Source: Virgibacillus siamensis (lineage in GTDB: Bacteria > Bacillota > Bacilli > Bacillales > Amphibacillaceae). From it: DNA of 64,000 nucleotides. Below the pieces are notes generated by a model. The model was given only the letters and a program-made list of their open reading frames with translations. It was not told the origin of the DNA and did not search any database. The stretch spans positions 186,001-250,000 of the forward strand of contig NZ_FUIH01000007.1 in the NCBI RefSeq assembly GCF_900162695.1, written 5' to 3'. The position numbers and the translations under genes were made by a program. Positions 50,880 to 59,517 of this stretch are shown piece by piece (position 1 is the first letter of the stretch; each line of letters begins with the position of its first letter).

Positions 50880-52325
50880 ATGATTAAACGTATAAAGTGG
50901 CCCGGTTGGATTATCATTATTTTGTTTCTTGCTGGAGTTGTTTTTGGAATAAATCAAGTTCTTGCCAAGGTTTTGGAAGAAACGTCTGAACCGGAAAAGA
51001 AGGTTGTAGATTCCAGTGTTTATCCGGGTTTGAACATCAAAACGGAGACGGAAAAAACAGACGTTTATACATTGTCGGTCAGTCAGCCATATACGAATAA
51101 TAATCAGATTAATAAACCAATTGATACTTGGGTTGACAAGCAGAAAAAGGACTTTACTTCGGGGATTAAAGAATCGAAAAATATGCTTGAGAAGAATGGT
51201 TTCCGTGCGCACTTAAATATACAAGCGGAACCGGAAAAAATAGCTGATAAAATCTATACGCTTAAGTTCCAGGCGTATCAGATAACCGGCGGTGCAAACG
51301 GAATAACAAAAATGAAGTCATTCGTCATTGATCTGAATCAAAACAAATTGTTGCAAGCCGATGATGTTTTTCAGTTGGATAATGAAGCACAACAGGCTAT
51401 CAGAAAGCTAATATTGGAAGAATTACATAGCAATAAAAAAATCAATACTTATCTCTTTGATGATATGGCCAAGAAAGCTTTAAAGGATCCGAAAAATTGG
51501 AAGTGGACTGTCAGCCGCAAGCATGTGACATTTTATTTTGACGAATATGAAATTGCAGCAGGTGCGGCTGGTGCGATAGAAGCAGAAATTCCCATGAAGC
51601 AAATGAAACCGTATCTTAATGAAACGTTTGCGAAAAAAATAGCTGTGAAGATTCCCGAAAAAGAAAAAAGCCGGAAAGAAGAACAGCATTCCGAGGATAA
51701 CGCGAAACTTGATCCAGATGGAAAATATGTTGCCTTAACATTTGATGATGGTCCACTTCCGGAAGTTACGCCACGGGTTCTGGATGCACTGAAAAAGCAT
51801 GATGCGAAAGCAACATTTTTCATGCTTGGAAGTCAGGTAAGGTATTACCCGACTCTTGCCAATGAGGTGGATGAGGCAGGCCATGAAATTGGAAACCATA
51901 CGATGAATCATCAGGATTTAACTGTCCTGCCGCCGGATAAAATTAGGGAAGAAATCCAAAAATCCAGCCGTATCATTGAAAAAGCTATTGGCCGGACTCC
52001 AACATTATTGCGTCCGCCATATGGGGCGTCTAATGATGATGTTGAGCAGGTTGCCACCGATTTAGGGGTTCCTATTGTCATGTGGTCTGTTGATTCACTT
52101 GACTGGAAAAGTCTCAATGCAACAGCGGTAAACAAGGAAGTAATGTCCAATGTAGCACCGGGATCTATTGTGTTAATGCATGATATCCATCCCTCAACAG
52201 CTGACGCACTGCCACAATTGTTGACCTCACTGGAGGAGCGTGGCTACCAGATGGTAACTGTCTCACAGCTTCTTGAATTATGGGACGAAAATGGTGTTGG
52301 ACCACATTATGGTAAATTAGGGTAA
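50880..52325 (+). CDS. pdaC: Membrane-anchored polysaccharide deacetylase, PdaC-like
   Basis: 481 residues. N-terminal anchor (IIIILFLAGVVFGINQVLA), a DUF4163/DUF3298 region (about 55-255, LNIQAEPEKIADKIYTLKF and VTFYFDEYEIAAGAAG), then a NodB deacetylase domain (about 285-475). Catalytic motifs: TFDDGPLPEVTPRVL (Asp pair), GNHTMNHQDLT (metal His), LLRPPYGASN and IVLMHDIHP. The layout is that of Bacillus PdaC, which deacetylates wall peptidoglycan. Start ATG 50880 has AAAGGAATTGAG ahead. A shared terminator separates it from the convergent thioredoxin gene. Confidence 0.9.
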   Translation: MIKRIKWPGWIIIILFLAGVVFGINQVLAKVLEETSEPEKKVVDSSVYPGLNIKTETEKTDVYTLSVSQPYTNNNQINKPIDTWVDKQKKDFTSGIKESKNMLEKNGFRAHLNIQAEPEKIADKIYTLKFQAYQITGGANGITKMKSFVIDLNQNKLLQADDVFQLDNEAQQAIRKLILEELHSNKKINTYLFDDMAKKALKDPKNWKWTVSRKHVTFYFDEYEIAAGAAGAIEAEIPMKQMKPYLNETFAKKIAVKIPEKEKSRKEEQHSEDNAKLDPDGKYVALTFDDGPLPEVTPRVLDALKKHDAKATFFMLGSQVRYYPTLANEVDEAGHEIGNHTMNHQDLTVLPPDKIREEIQKSSRIIEKAIGRTPTLLRPPYGASNDDVEQVATDLGVPIVMWSVDSLDWKSLNATAVNKEVMSNVAPGSIVLMHDIHPSTADALPQLLTSLEERGYQMVTVSQLLELWDENGVGPHYGKLG

Positions 52326-52372
52326 ACAGAAGGGTTTGAACAGATCTTGCAAAAAGGAACTACACCAGTAAT

Positions 52373-52409
52373 AAACCCTCGCTGAACAGCTCAGCGAGGG
52401 TTTATTTTT
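52373..52409. terminator. Bidirectional terminator between pdaC and the thioredoxin-like gene
   Basis: A 13-bp perfect stem (AAACCCTCGCTGA with TCAGCGAGGGTTT), 5-base loop, T-run on the plus strand and A/T-rich flank on the other. Its right arm ends within the stop region of the minus-strand gene. Confidence 0.92.
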
Positions 52410-52737
52410 TCATATACTGATAAACTTTATCAATCTTTTCATCCAAAAGATCCAAATGTACAATCCGTGCATTCCGAATATATTCTTTTCCATCAACAAA
52501 TAGCAACAAAACAGGTGCTGTAAAAATGGAAAGCATGCCGGCAATTTCGGTAACCTCATGGGCATTGACTAATCCGAGTGCGATATCAGGATATTTTTCC
52601 ATTAAATCTTGAACCTGAGGCTTTAACCCGTGACAGACACTGCAATTAGGTGTTGTTATATACAAAAATGATAATGGCTGCTCATTAATGAATTCTTTTA
52701 CTGCATCTATGCTTGTCAATTCGTTAAAATTTCTCAT
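52402..52737 (-). CDS. Thioredoxin-like protein with CSVC active site
   Basis: 111 residues, thioredoxin fold. The redox motif is CSVC (YITTPNCSVCHGLKPQV) instead of CGPC, and the cis-Pro is in IFTAPVLLLFVDG. The form is like Bacillus YtpP/YdfQ-type thioredoxins with likely roles in bacillithiol or general disulfide exchange. Start ATG 52737 is preferred because GGGG directly precedes 52743 and would be too near. It is transcribed towards pdaC. Confidence 0.87.
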   Translation of the reverse strand: MRNFNELTSIDAVKEFINEQPLSFLYITTPNCSVCHGLKPQVQDLMEKYPDIALGLVNAHEVTEIAGMLSIFTAPVLLLFVDGKEYIRNARIVHLDLLDEKIDKVYQYMKK

Positions 52738-52986
52738 TGTCATCCCCGCTTAGTGAATCAATTTGGGTTAACTGTTTCAAGTTTGGTTAAGCTTAAACGA
52801 TTTTATTCGTTTTGGATAGTCATATGCTTAAGCGGCTATTTAAGGGGGAGCAAACTGGTCAATATTTATTATGGCTGGGGAACCCCTTCCGTCATATATA
52901 AATCAAAGAAGGAATTTTAAGTTAAAATGTCGAATAATTGTGTAGTGAAAATTCCTGCTAACTTATCTTAATAAGGAGGGCAATTC

Positions 52987-53622
52987 GTGGCTGATCATAA
53001 TAAAAAGTATTCAAAGATTGAGACGGAACAATTAAATATTGTTGATAAAAATGGGAAAGTAAAGCTTTCTCTATTTAACGAAGATAATATACCACCTGCT
53101 ATAATGGATGGGATTGATATACTTCCGGGGCACCGGCAGGACCAGCCAATTTCCGGATTAATGTTTTATAACCGGGAAGGTGATGAATGCGGCGGTTTGA
53201 TCTATGGGAATGAAGTGGATGAAGAAGGCAACTACAATGCCTTCGCTTCGTTAACATTTGATCAATATAAACAGGACCAGGTTGTTCAAATGCGGTATGA
53301 AGATGACAACGGTAAGCGCGGTTATGGTTTTGCTCTTTTTGACAGACCCAGTAAAAACCTTCGAAAAATGGTGAAGAACACAAATCAGATTAAAGATTCC
53401 AATCTGTCATCGGAGGAAAAAGATGCAGCAATTAAGAAAGAACTTGAGGGAAGCGTTCAACGTGCATATATGGGTAAAACTGAACAAGGCGATGTTTCCG
53501 TTCAGCTCATGGATAGTGCCGGGAACCAGCGCATTCGAATGGTCGTTGATGAAAATGATGTACCAAAGATGGAATTCCTTGATGAAAAAGGACATGTTAC
53601 ATATCGGCTTCCGCCTGAATAA
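52987..53622 (+). CDS. Hypothetical protein with repeated beta-strand motifs
   Basis: 211 residues, soluble, acidic, no signal peptide and no membrane span. It opens with EQLNIVDKNGKVKLSLFNED, and the same pattern returns near the end (VSVQLMDSAGNQRIRMVVDE), so it has at least two related beta-rich units built on a D-x-x-G turn. The region GLMFYNREGDECGGLIYG occurs in otherwise unnamed proteins. Start GTG 52987 follows AAGGAGGGC. I do not know its function. A small hypothetical gene follows 72 bp downstream. Confidence 0.75.
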   Translation: MADHNKKYSKIETEQLNIVDKNGKVKLSLFNEDNIPPAIMDGIDILPGHRQDQPISGLMFYNREGDECGGLIYGNEVDEEGNYNAFASLTFDQYKQDQVVQMRYEDDNGKRGYGFALFDRPSKNLRKMVKNTNQIKDSNLSSEEKDAAIKKELEGSVQRAYMGKTEQGDVSVQLMDSAGNQRIRMVVDENDVPKMEFLDEKGHVTYRLPPE

Positions 53623-53694
53623 AATGACATGCTTATATCCGCTGCCAATGCTCTTATTTTGGTAAAAAATGCAGTGAGGATTGGGGGGATTAAA

Positions 53695-53925
53695 ATGGGT
53701 AATATTGATAAACGGAATCGATTGGATGATGCACCTTTCAGTTATCGGGTTAATAAGAAGAATACCGTTTTTTTGGAATATAAGGGAAAACAAGTGAAGA
53801 TTTTAAAAGGGCAAGAAGCGGAAAAATTTATACGGAAAATCGAGGCGACAGTAACTGAAAAAGAATCGCAATTAATTATGGCTAAAGGTACCGGCAATTT
53901 TAAACCGGGAAATGAGCGGATATAA
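53695..53925 (+). CDS. Small hypothetical protein
   Basis: 76 residues, basic, soluble. Pattern: RNRLDDAPFSYRVNKKNTVF, then LEYKGKQVKILKGQEAEKFI, ending in a charged tail. It resembles small uncharacterised Bacillaceae proteins of similar size. Start ATG 53695 has TTGGGGGGATT ahead, so translation is likely despite the small size. It is convergent with the SDR gene. I see no functional motif. Confidence 0.72.
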   Translation: MGNIDKRNRLDDAPFSYRVNKKNTVFLEYKGKQVKILKGQEAEKFIRKIEATVTEKESQLIMAKGTGNFKPGNERI

Positions 53926-53952
53926 CATAAAGGGACTAAGTTTACATGCAGT

Positions 53953-54801
53953 CTATAATTTCTTTAAGATTACCCGCTCCAACCATCTCCACGGCAGTAA
54001 ATTTTTAAAACGAATTTGATTTTTAACGCCTTTACCAACAGGGTATCTTAGGTCGGGGTGATCATCTTGCGCCACTCTGGCAATCATTCGGATTACTTCT
54101 TCAGGGTCGCCGGCTGTTTTTGCGATGTGATTAACAATCTTCAGCAATCGTTCGTTTTTGTCTTTATATGGTGAGGAAGGGTCAGCTGTGAAATCCCCCA
54201 TCCCTTTTGCCCAAATATCGGTTTGATAGGACCCGGGCTCTATTAATACGACATGCACACCATACGGCAGCATTTCCAGCCGTAACGATTCACTGAATCC
54301 TTCAACAGCATGTTTGGATGCAGAATATGGTCCCAGACCGGGAAGTGCCATTCGGCCGCTGATACTGGAAAGATTGATAATGGTTCCTTTTAGCCGCTTG
54401 CGCATGTGCGGCAGAACTTCCTTTGTCACGGCGACAAGTCCAAAAAAATTGGTTTCAAATTGCTGGCGCCATGCTTTAAGGGATACTTCTTCTGTATAAC
54501 CGCCTGCAGCATAGCCCGCATTGTTAATAAGCACATCAATCCGCCCGTATAGATTGATAACCTCCGACATCACATCCTCAATTTCATCCTGTTTGGTCAC
54601 ATCCAATTGGATACATTTGATGGATGTTTCCACTTCTTTTACCTGTGCCAATTCGACCAATTTTTCTTTTTTTGCCAGGTTTCGCATTGAGGCCACAACA
54701 AAATAGCCAGCCTTTGCTAGGGCTATACTTGTCAAAAGACCAAATCCGCCTGAGGCTCCTGTTATGAATGCGATGGGTTGATTTTTTTTTGGTGGATTCA
54801 T
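53953..54801 (-). CDS. Short-chain dehydrogenase/reductase (SDR)
   Basis: 282 residues, Rossmann fold. Cofactor motif ITGASGGFGLLTSIALAKAG (TGxxxGxG), NNAGYAAGG, catalytic Ser in INLSSISGRMALPG and YxxxK in YSASKHAVEGFSES. It is the classical SDR type with about 30 extra residues at the C-terminus. Substrate unknown. Start ATG 54801 follows GAGGTGATGATAA. It stands alone. Confidence 0.92.
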   Translation of the reverse strand: MNPPKKNQPIAFITGASGGFGLLTSIALAKAGYFVVASMRNLAKKEKLVELAQVKEVETSIKCIQLDVTKQDEIEDVMSEVINLYGRIDVLINNAGYAAGGYTEEVSLKAWRQQFETNFFGLVAVTKEVLPHMRKRLKGTIINLSSISGRMALPGLGPYSASKHAVEGFSESLRLEMLPYGVHVVLIEPGSYQTDIWAKGMGDFTADPSSPYKDKNERLLKIVNHIAKTAGDPEEVIRMIARVAQDDHPDLRYPVGKGVKNQIRFKNLLPWRWLERVILKKL

Positions 54802-54895
54802 TTTATCATCACCTCAAGATTTTCTGGATATTATCAATACTGTGTGCTGGGTTCATGATAGCACATTTGGTATTGGAATGAGAGGCAGTTTGCAT

Positions 54896-54926
54896 AAAAA
54901 AACCGGGAATCCAATTCCCGGTTTTT
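54896..54926 (-). terminator. Intrinsic terminator of the Tat-oxidoreductase operon
   Basis: A perfect stem (AAAACCGGGAATT-type arms, 54897-54910 with 54913-54926) around a 2-base loop; on the minus strand it is followed by TTTTTTATGC. It lies just after tatA. Confidence 0.9.
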
Positions 54927-54932
54927 GCTGGT

Positions 54933-55139
54933 TTAATCCTTTTTTGATGTTTCAACAGATCTTGTTACTTCCTTTTCTTCGTCCTCGTCACTCATAAGTT
55001 TCGTGGCAGAGCCTTTGAATTCCGAAAGTGTCTGTCCAAGGGCACGTCCGATTTCGGGTAATTTTCTAGGTCCAAAAATAATTAGTGTAACTCCTAAAAT
55101 AAGAATTAACCCGGGAATGCCGATATTGGTAAAACCCAT
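54933..55139 (-). CDS. tatA: Twin-arginine translocase subunit TatA
   Basis: 68 residues. One N-terminal span ([19 protein letters not shown]) with the hinge [15 protein letters not shown], then an amphipathic helix and acidic tail (DEDEEKEV), the classic TatA/E layout. Start ATG 55139 follows AAAGGAGAG; the frame from 55157 would include the ribosome site. It is the last gene of an operon whose first gene encodes a protein with a Tat signal, so it probably serves that enzyme. No tatC is in the window. Confidence 0.93.
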   Translation of the reverse strand: MGFTNIGIPGLILILGVTLIIFGPRKLPEIGRALGQTLSEFKGSATKLMSDEDEEKEVTRSVETSKKD

Positions 55140-55164
55140 TGGAATCTCTCCTTTCAATTAAAGG

Positions 55165-56901
55165 TTAGACTGTCTTGCTGTTATTTTTTCGCTTTACCAA
55201 TTGTCCTTTTTCTTTCCGATATTTTAAAATACCTTCCGCAGCCCGATAGGCAAGGGCACCCACTGTTCCGGTCGGGTTGTAGCCGCCGTTATGGGCGAAT
55301 GCGGATGCGCCGATAACGAATACATTATCGACATCCCACATTTGCAAATAGTTGTTCAATGCAGAGGTTTCAGGGTCTTTACCCATGATGACCCCACCGG
55401 TAATATGATCATTCTGGGCAGGAACAATGTTAAAGTGTTCCGTCAGTTCTTTCGGTTCAACAATCTCAGCACCCATTTCTTCCAAAATATCGGCGCATCT
55501 TGCCGTGATGTAATCGTATAACGCATGATCCTGTTCGGTAAAATCATAGGTCATGCGGAGCAGCGGTTTTCCGTAGCTGTCCTTGTATGTCGGATCAAGA
55601 CTCAAATAGTTGTATCTGTGCGGCATGGAAGCGCCTTGGGATGTTACCGGAATAGAACGGTTGAACCATTTAATCGATTCTTTCTTAAATTCTTTGCCCC
55701 ATCTCGGTGTACCTTCTGGCGCACCATTTTCATTGATCGGTCTTTTTCCGAGCTGCTTCATGGTAATAGAACCGCCATGGATAAAGTCCAGATCCGAATG
55801 GTCAAAGTTGTCATTGTTGTAGTCATCCAGTGTGGTGCCAAGTGCTCCTGCGCCCATCGCAGCATTAAACCTGTCTTTGAAAAATCCGGTTGCGACAGCG
55901 GTAATCTGATAACAGTAATTTTTTCCGATGACACCTTTTCCGGTTTTCGGGTCATACGGGCGGCCAAGCTCCGATTGAAGAAGCAGTTTACAGTTATTTA
56001 TTGTATAACTTGTCAGCACAACGACATCTGCCGGCTGCTCAAATTCCTCACCGGTCTGGACGTCGACATACCGGACCCCTGTCGCTTTATTTCCATCATG
56101 GGTAATTCCTGTCACATTTGAATTGGTCCGCAGTTCAAAATTTCCCGTTTTTTGTGCGGTTGGAATTACTGTAACCGTTGGGGATGACTTGGCGTTATAT
56201 TCGCAGCCGAACTTTTCACAGAAACCACAGTATTGACACTGGTTCAATGTTTCACCATCCGGGTTTGTATACTGTTCTGAGATATTGGCGGATGGCTGAC
56301 GAAATGGGTGCAGACCCAGCTTTTTAGCCGCATCCATGTATTTATCCAGGATTGGTGTGCTTTTCATTGGCGGCGTTGGGTATTTCTCTTTCCGCTCTGG
56401 TCTGAGTGGATTAAGTTCTCCGCTGGTGCCGGCCATGCGCTCAAATTTGTGGTAATAAGGTGCCAGCTCTTTGTATGTAATCCCCCAATCCTGGAGCGTA
56501 TACTCTTCAGGAAGCTTATTTTTGCCATATTTTTTATCGGTCATCGTTTTAATTTGAAAATCATATGGCGAAAAAAACCATGTGTCACCATTCCAATGAA
56601 CCCCTGCACCGCCGACACCGGTTCCAATCAGAAATGCTCCGAATTGGCGCATCGGTAATGCGCGTTCGTCGATGTTGTTTCGAAAAGTAATGGTTTCTTT
56701 GGATAAATCCTGCATTAATTCGTATCGAATGGCATAACGATATTCATCATGAACCATTTGAAAATCTTCCACGTTGCGGTCATCGCCCCGTTCAAGACCA
56801 ACGATTTTCAGTCCCGCTTTCGCAATTTCAGCAGCAATGATTCCGCCTGCCCAGCCGACACCGACCGTAACAACATCAACTTTGTCCAACTTTTTAACCA
56901 T
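55165..56901 (-). CDS. GMC-family FAD oxidoreductase (gluconate 2-dehydrogenase large-subunit type)
   Basis: 578 residues. FAD-binding motif VVTVGVGWAGGIIAAEIAKA and LERG, then GVGGAGVHWNGDTWFFSP, NQCQYCGFCEKFGCEYNAK (four Cys, as in the gluconate 2-dehydrogenase group), and C-terminal FVIGASAFAHNGGYNPTGTVGAL is quoted only in part here (GASAFAHNGGYNPTGTVGAL). It has no signal of its own and should be exported in complex with the Tat-signal subunit encoded upstream. Start ATG 56901 follows GGAGGATTAAG. The sugar or alcohol substrate is unknown; no cytochrome c subunit is adjacent. Confidence 0.92.
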   Translation of the reverse strand: MVKKLDKVDVVTVGVGWAGGIIAAEIAKAGLKIVGLERGDDRNVEDFQMVHDEYRYAIRYELMQDLSKETITFRNNIDERALPMRQFGAFLIGTGVGGAGVHWNGDTWFFSPYDFQIKTMTDKKYGKNKLPEEYTLQDWGITYKELAPYYHKFERMAGTSGELNPLRPERKEKYPTPPMKSTPILDKYMDAAKKLGLHPFRQPSANISEQYTNPDGETLNQCQYCGFCEKFGCEYNAKSSPTVTVIPTAQKTGNFELRTNSNVTGITHDGNKATGVRYVDVQTGEEFEQPADVVVLTSYTINNCKLLLQSELGRPYDPKTGKGVIGKNYCYQITAVATGFFKDRFNAAMGAGALGTTLDDYNNDNFDHSDLDFIHGGSITMKQLGKRPINENGAPEGTPRWGKEFKKESIKWFNRSIPVTSQGASMPHRYNYLSLDPTYKDSYGKPLLRMTYDFTEQDHALYDYITARCADILEEMGAEIVEPKELTEHFNIVPAQNDHITGGVIMGKDPETSALNNYLQMWDVDNVFVIGASAFAHNGGYNPTGTVGALAYRAAEGILKYRKEKGQLVKRKNNSKTV

Positions 56902-56928
56902 CTTAATCCTCCTTCGGCCATTGTTATT

Positions 56929-57681
56929 TTAAGAGTAATGATCACCTAATGACTTTGGTTTGATTTTGATAAACTTTTTGCTTCCGATTCGGTTCAGGTA
57001 ACTCATCTGACTGCCTGGAAAGTCTTTCATCTTCCAGCCTTCCATATCAGCATTTCCGCCATAAAGGGGATCTGCGTATGTTCCGGAAATGGTTGCAGAG
57101 CGGAGCAGCTCGAAGAAATAAGCAGAACTGACATGTTTCAGTTTGATCTTGTCATCCTCGAATTTTGTCAAGATTTTATCCTGCTGCTCGCCGTCCAATT
57201 CAACAAAGCCTTTATTATGCGCAGACTGGCTTTCTTTTTCCAGTGCTCTGATTCCCGCCATGAAAACAGCGTTGCGTTTTAATGGTGTCTGGTATCCCTG
57301 ATAATCAGTACCTTCAGAAAAAGGGCCTTTCATGTACTCCCGCTCGTTATTTCCATAGGCACCAGCCAGTTCATGATCGATAAAAAATGGAGCACCCAGT
57401 TCAATTGCACCCGGTCCGAGATCATCTTTTGGATAGATTCGCTCACATGCAGCACTTAATATTTGAAAATCAGCTTGTCTCGTAAAAAACTTCAATGCGC
57501 GGTTAAAATTAGTAGGTTGATTATTATTTTGTGATTTATTTGCGGTTTCTTCATCAAGGAAATTGGTACCGATAAACGTACCAAGAACAGTTCCGCCGAT
57601 TGCACCGCCGGCTAAATAGCTTGAATTTCGTATGAATTTTCGCCGCGATATTTTGTCATCTGATTTTTCCTCATCAGCCAT
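56929..57681 (-). CDS. Gluconate 2-dehydrogenase subunit-3-like protein with Tat signal
   Basis: 250 residues. The N-terminus carries a twin-arginine signal (ISRRKFIRNSSYLAGGAIGG). The rest is a subunit-3-like helical domain (FFTRQADFQILSAACERIYP, ELGAPFFIDHELAGAYG and AYFFELLRSATISGTYADP). The small subunit would carry the flavoprotein across the membrane by the Tat route. The start ATG 57681 has GGAAAGGTGG ahead; the frame from 57711 puts 10 extra residues before it. It heads the operon subunit 3, GMC enzyme, TatA. Confidence 0.9.
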   Translation of the reverse strand: MADEEKSDDKISRRKFIRNSSYLAGGAIGGTVLGTFIGTNFLDEETANKSQNNNQPTNFNRALKFFTRQADFQILSAACERIYPKDDLGPGAIELGAPFFIDHELAGAYGNNEREYMKGPFSEGTDYQGYQTPLKRNAVFMAGIRALEKESQSAHNKGFVELDGEQQDKILTKFEDDKIKLKHVSSAYFFELLRSATISGTYADPLYGGNADMEGWKMKDFPGSQMSYLNRIGSKKFIKIKPKSLGDHYS

Positions 57682-57823
57682 TGCAGTTCCACCTTTCCAC
57701 AATTTATCCATTATAGTTGCGTAGCATAACCAAGTTTTGTCATTTCTATTATTGAATAAACATGCAAAAGTGTTTTTGGAATTTAATATTGTTTTTCAAT
57801 TTATCTGATTTCTAATCACAACA

Positions 57824-57863
57824 AAAAATGGCCAGTACTTCATGGCATGTGAAGTACTGGCCA
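57824..57863 (-). terminator. Intrinsic terminator after the YqeB-like gene
   Basis: A 14-bp perfect stem (TGGCCAGTACTTCA with TGAAGTACTGGCCA) and short loop, followed on the minus strand by TTTTTTG. Confidence 0.92.
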
Positions 57864-57879
57864 ATTTGAAGACCAGCGG

Positions 57880-58575
57880 TTATTCAGCTTTTCTCCAATA
57901 CTGTTTTTTCTTCTCATCTCGAACTATAATACCAAGTTTAACTAGTTCATTTCGTAAATCGTTTATCTCATCTTTGTCATCTTTTTGCAGTGCTTTATCC
58001 CTGGCTCGCATCAAAGCATTAACGGCAGGGGAGAGATCAGGGTTCCCTTCGACCCACCTTTGAAAAGAATCTGCATATGGATCATCATCTGACCATGGGT
58101 ATCCATGATCATTAAAGGCAGTACGAAGATCTTTTTGTTTTTCATCGGTTTCCGAACGCAGCAGTTCATAGCCGTTATTTCCGACGATGACAAGCTGTTT
58201 GTTATCTGGATAAATATACTGGATTGTATTTTGTTGAAAGGACTGGTTAGTTCCTCCTTGTTTGATGTTGATTTCACGGTCATTTACAGTGATATGCAAT
58301 GTATCGTTAATAATCAGAAGTGCCCCGAACAGTCCTGCACAAAATCCAAGGGCAGTGCAAATAATCCTCAGCCATATTCCGTCAAGTGAAAGAATGTATT
58401 TAATAAGGTCCTGAAACGGAATGATGGGAATGTTAATCAACCATCCAACAATTACAGGAAGGAAATAGCCAATAACCGTTCCAGCGATGGCTAAAAATAT
58501 AAAAATAATTGAAGTATCTTTTTTGGTTAACCCAACCATAGTTGCATCATGATAAGGATCTTTGGTTAAAGACAA
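57880..58575 (-). CDS. yqeB: YqeB-family membrane protein
   Basis: About 231 residues. Two membrane spans (about 18-45 and 62-92), a PH-like beta domain (LHITVNDREINIKQGG), and a helical end with SDDDPYADSFQRWVEG and ALMRARDKALQKDDKDEI. This order matches the Bacillus YqeB family, whose role is not known. Several starts are possible; TTG 58575 has AAAGGTG 9 bases ahead and is preferred over GTG 58587 and the ATG at about 58539. It is monocistronic with a strong terminator. Confidence 0.82.
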   Translation of the reverse strand: MSLTKDPYHDATMVGLTKKDTSIIFIFLAIAGTVIGYFLPVIVGWLINIPIIPFQDLIKYILSLDGIWLRIICTALGFCAGLFGALLIINDTLHITVNDREINIKQGGTNQSFQQNTIQYIYPDNKQLVIVGNNGYELLRSETDEKQKDLRTAFNDHGYPWSDDDPYADSFQRWVEGNPDLSPAVNALMRARDKALQKDDKDEINDLRNELVKLGIIVRDEKKKQYWRKAE

Positions 58576-58717
58576 GCTGCACCACACCTTTTAACGTTTT
58601 TAGCCCCACTTATTATACCAAAAAAAGAGAAAGATGCGAGATAGGAACCGCAAAATGTTTTCGATAAAATTCGGGTGGTGCCAGGCATCTCTGTTCATAT
58701 TTTTCAGAATATATTTA

Positions 58718-58726
58718 TGCTATAAT
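58718..58726 (+). promoter_or_regulatory. Extended -10 promoter before the GNAT gene
   Basis: TGC-TATAAT (58718-58726) is a consensus extended -10 element, about 100 bp before the GNAT start. No clear -35 is seen, as is common with extended -10 promoters. Confidence 0.5.
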
Positions 58727-58824
58727 ACATTTGTAATAGAAATACACCATGAGTGGTTACCCCTTGGATTCGTTGTATCGGTCAAAGGGGATATTTTTAT
58801 TTTAAGCTGGGGGGAACTGTAGAT

Positions 58825-59292
58825 ATGACCATTGAGTTTAAACCTATGATTGAAGAAAAGTTTGATAGTTACCTAAAATGGATGGTGGAAGACTATGCAG
58901 GTGAACATGTGAAGGCCGGAAATTGGAGTGAAGAAGAAGCTCTCGAAAAAGCGAACAAGCAATTGGAGCAACTGCTGCCGGATGGTCTGGATACCAAAGA
59001 AAATTTTCTTTATTCAGTTTGCCAGGATAATGATCCGATTGGGATTTTGTGGCTGAATGTGCGACTAATGCCACAGGGTAAACATGCTTTTATCTATGAC
59101 ATCAGAATCGACGATGAGCAGCAGGGAAAAGGCCTTGGAAAAGCTGCAATGCAGGAATTGGACAATTATGCTGATAAGCATGGTATTCAGAAAGTCGCAT
59201 TGCATGTTTTTGAACATAACCACCGCGCGATTGCACTGTATAAAAAAATGGGATATGAAATGACGAGCCATCAGATGGCAAAAGTTTTTTAA
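58825..59292 (+). CDS. GNAT-family N-acetyltransferase
   Basis: 155 residues, GNAT fold. Acetyl-CoA site: FIYDIRIDDEQQGKGLGKAA (Q-x2-G-x-G/A motif reads QQGKGLG), then HGIQKVALHVFEHNHRAIAL and YKKMGYEMTS. The N-terminal part (EEKFDSYLKWMVEDYAGEHV) is longer than the minimal fold. Start ATG 58825 follows GGGGGGAACTG; the longer frame from 58753 crosses untranslated sequence. Substrate unknown. Array E begins 54 bp downstream. Confidence 0.9.
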   Translation: MTIEFKPMIEEKFDSYLKWMVEDYAGEHVKAGNWSEEEALEKANKQLEQLLPDGLDTKENFLYSVCQDNDPIGILWLNVRLMPQGKHAFIYDIRIDDEQQGKGLGKAAMQELDNYADKHGIQKVALHVFEHNHRAIALYKKMGYEMTSHQMAKVF

Positions 59293-59346
59293 ACCAATAG
59301 GGATTGGAGCTGCTGTTGAACCATGTATTCACAGCATTTTTTAGTT

Positions 59347-59451
59347 GTGAACTTTAGCATTTACATTGTGAACTTTAGCACTTCTACCGTGAACTTTATC
59401 ACTTTACCTGTGAACTTTAGCGAAACCACCCGGAACTTTAGCATTTCCACG
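59347..59451 (-). repeat. 21-bp tandem array E (core GTGAACTTTAGC, reverse of array C)
   Basis: Five units of exactly 21 bp start at 59347, 59368, 59389, 59410 and 59431. The conserved word GTGAACTTTAGC is the exact reverse complement of the GCTAAAGTTCAC core of array C; the other nine bases vary. It lies between the GNAT and VOC genes, which both run on the plus strand. Confidence 0.9.
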
Positions 59452-59517
59452 CATTAAAGTGGATTGGGGATTTGGATATGTCGCTGTTAATGGCGCGGGA
59501 GAAAATGGAGGCAGATT

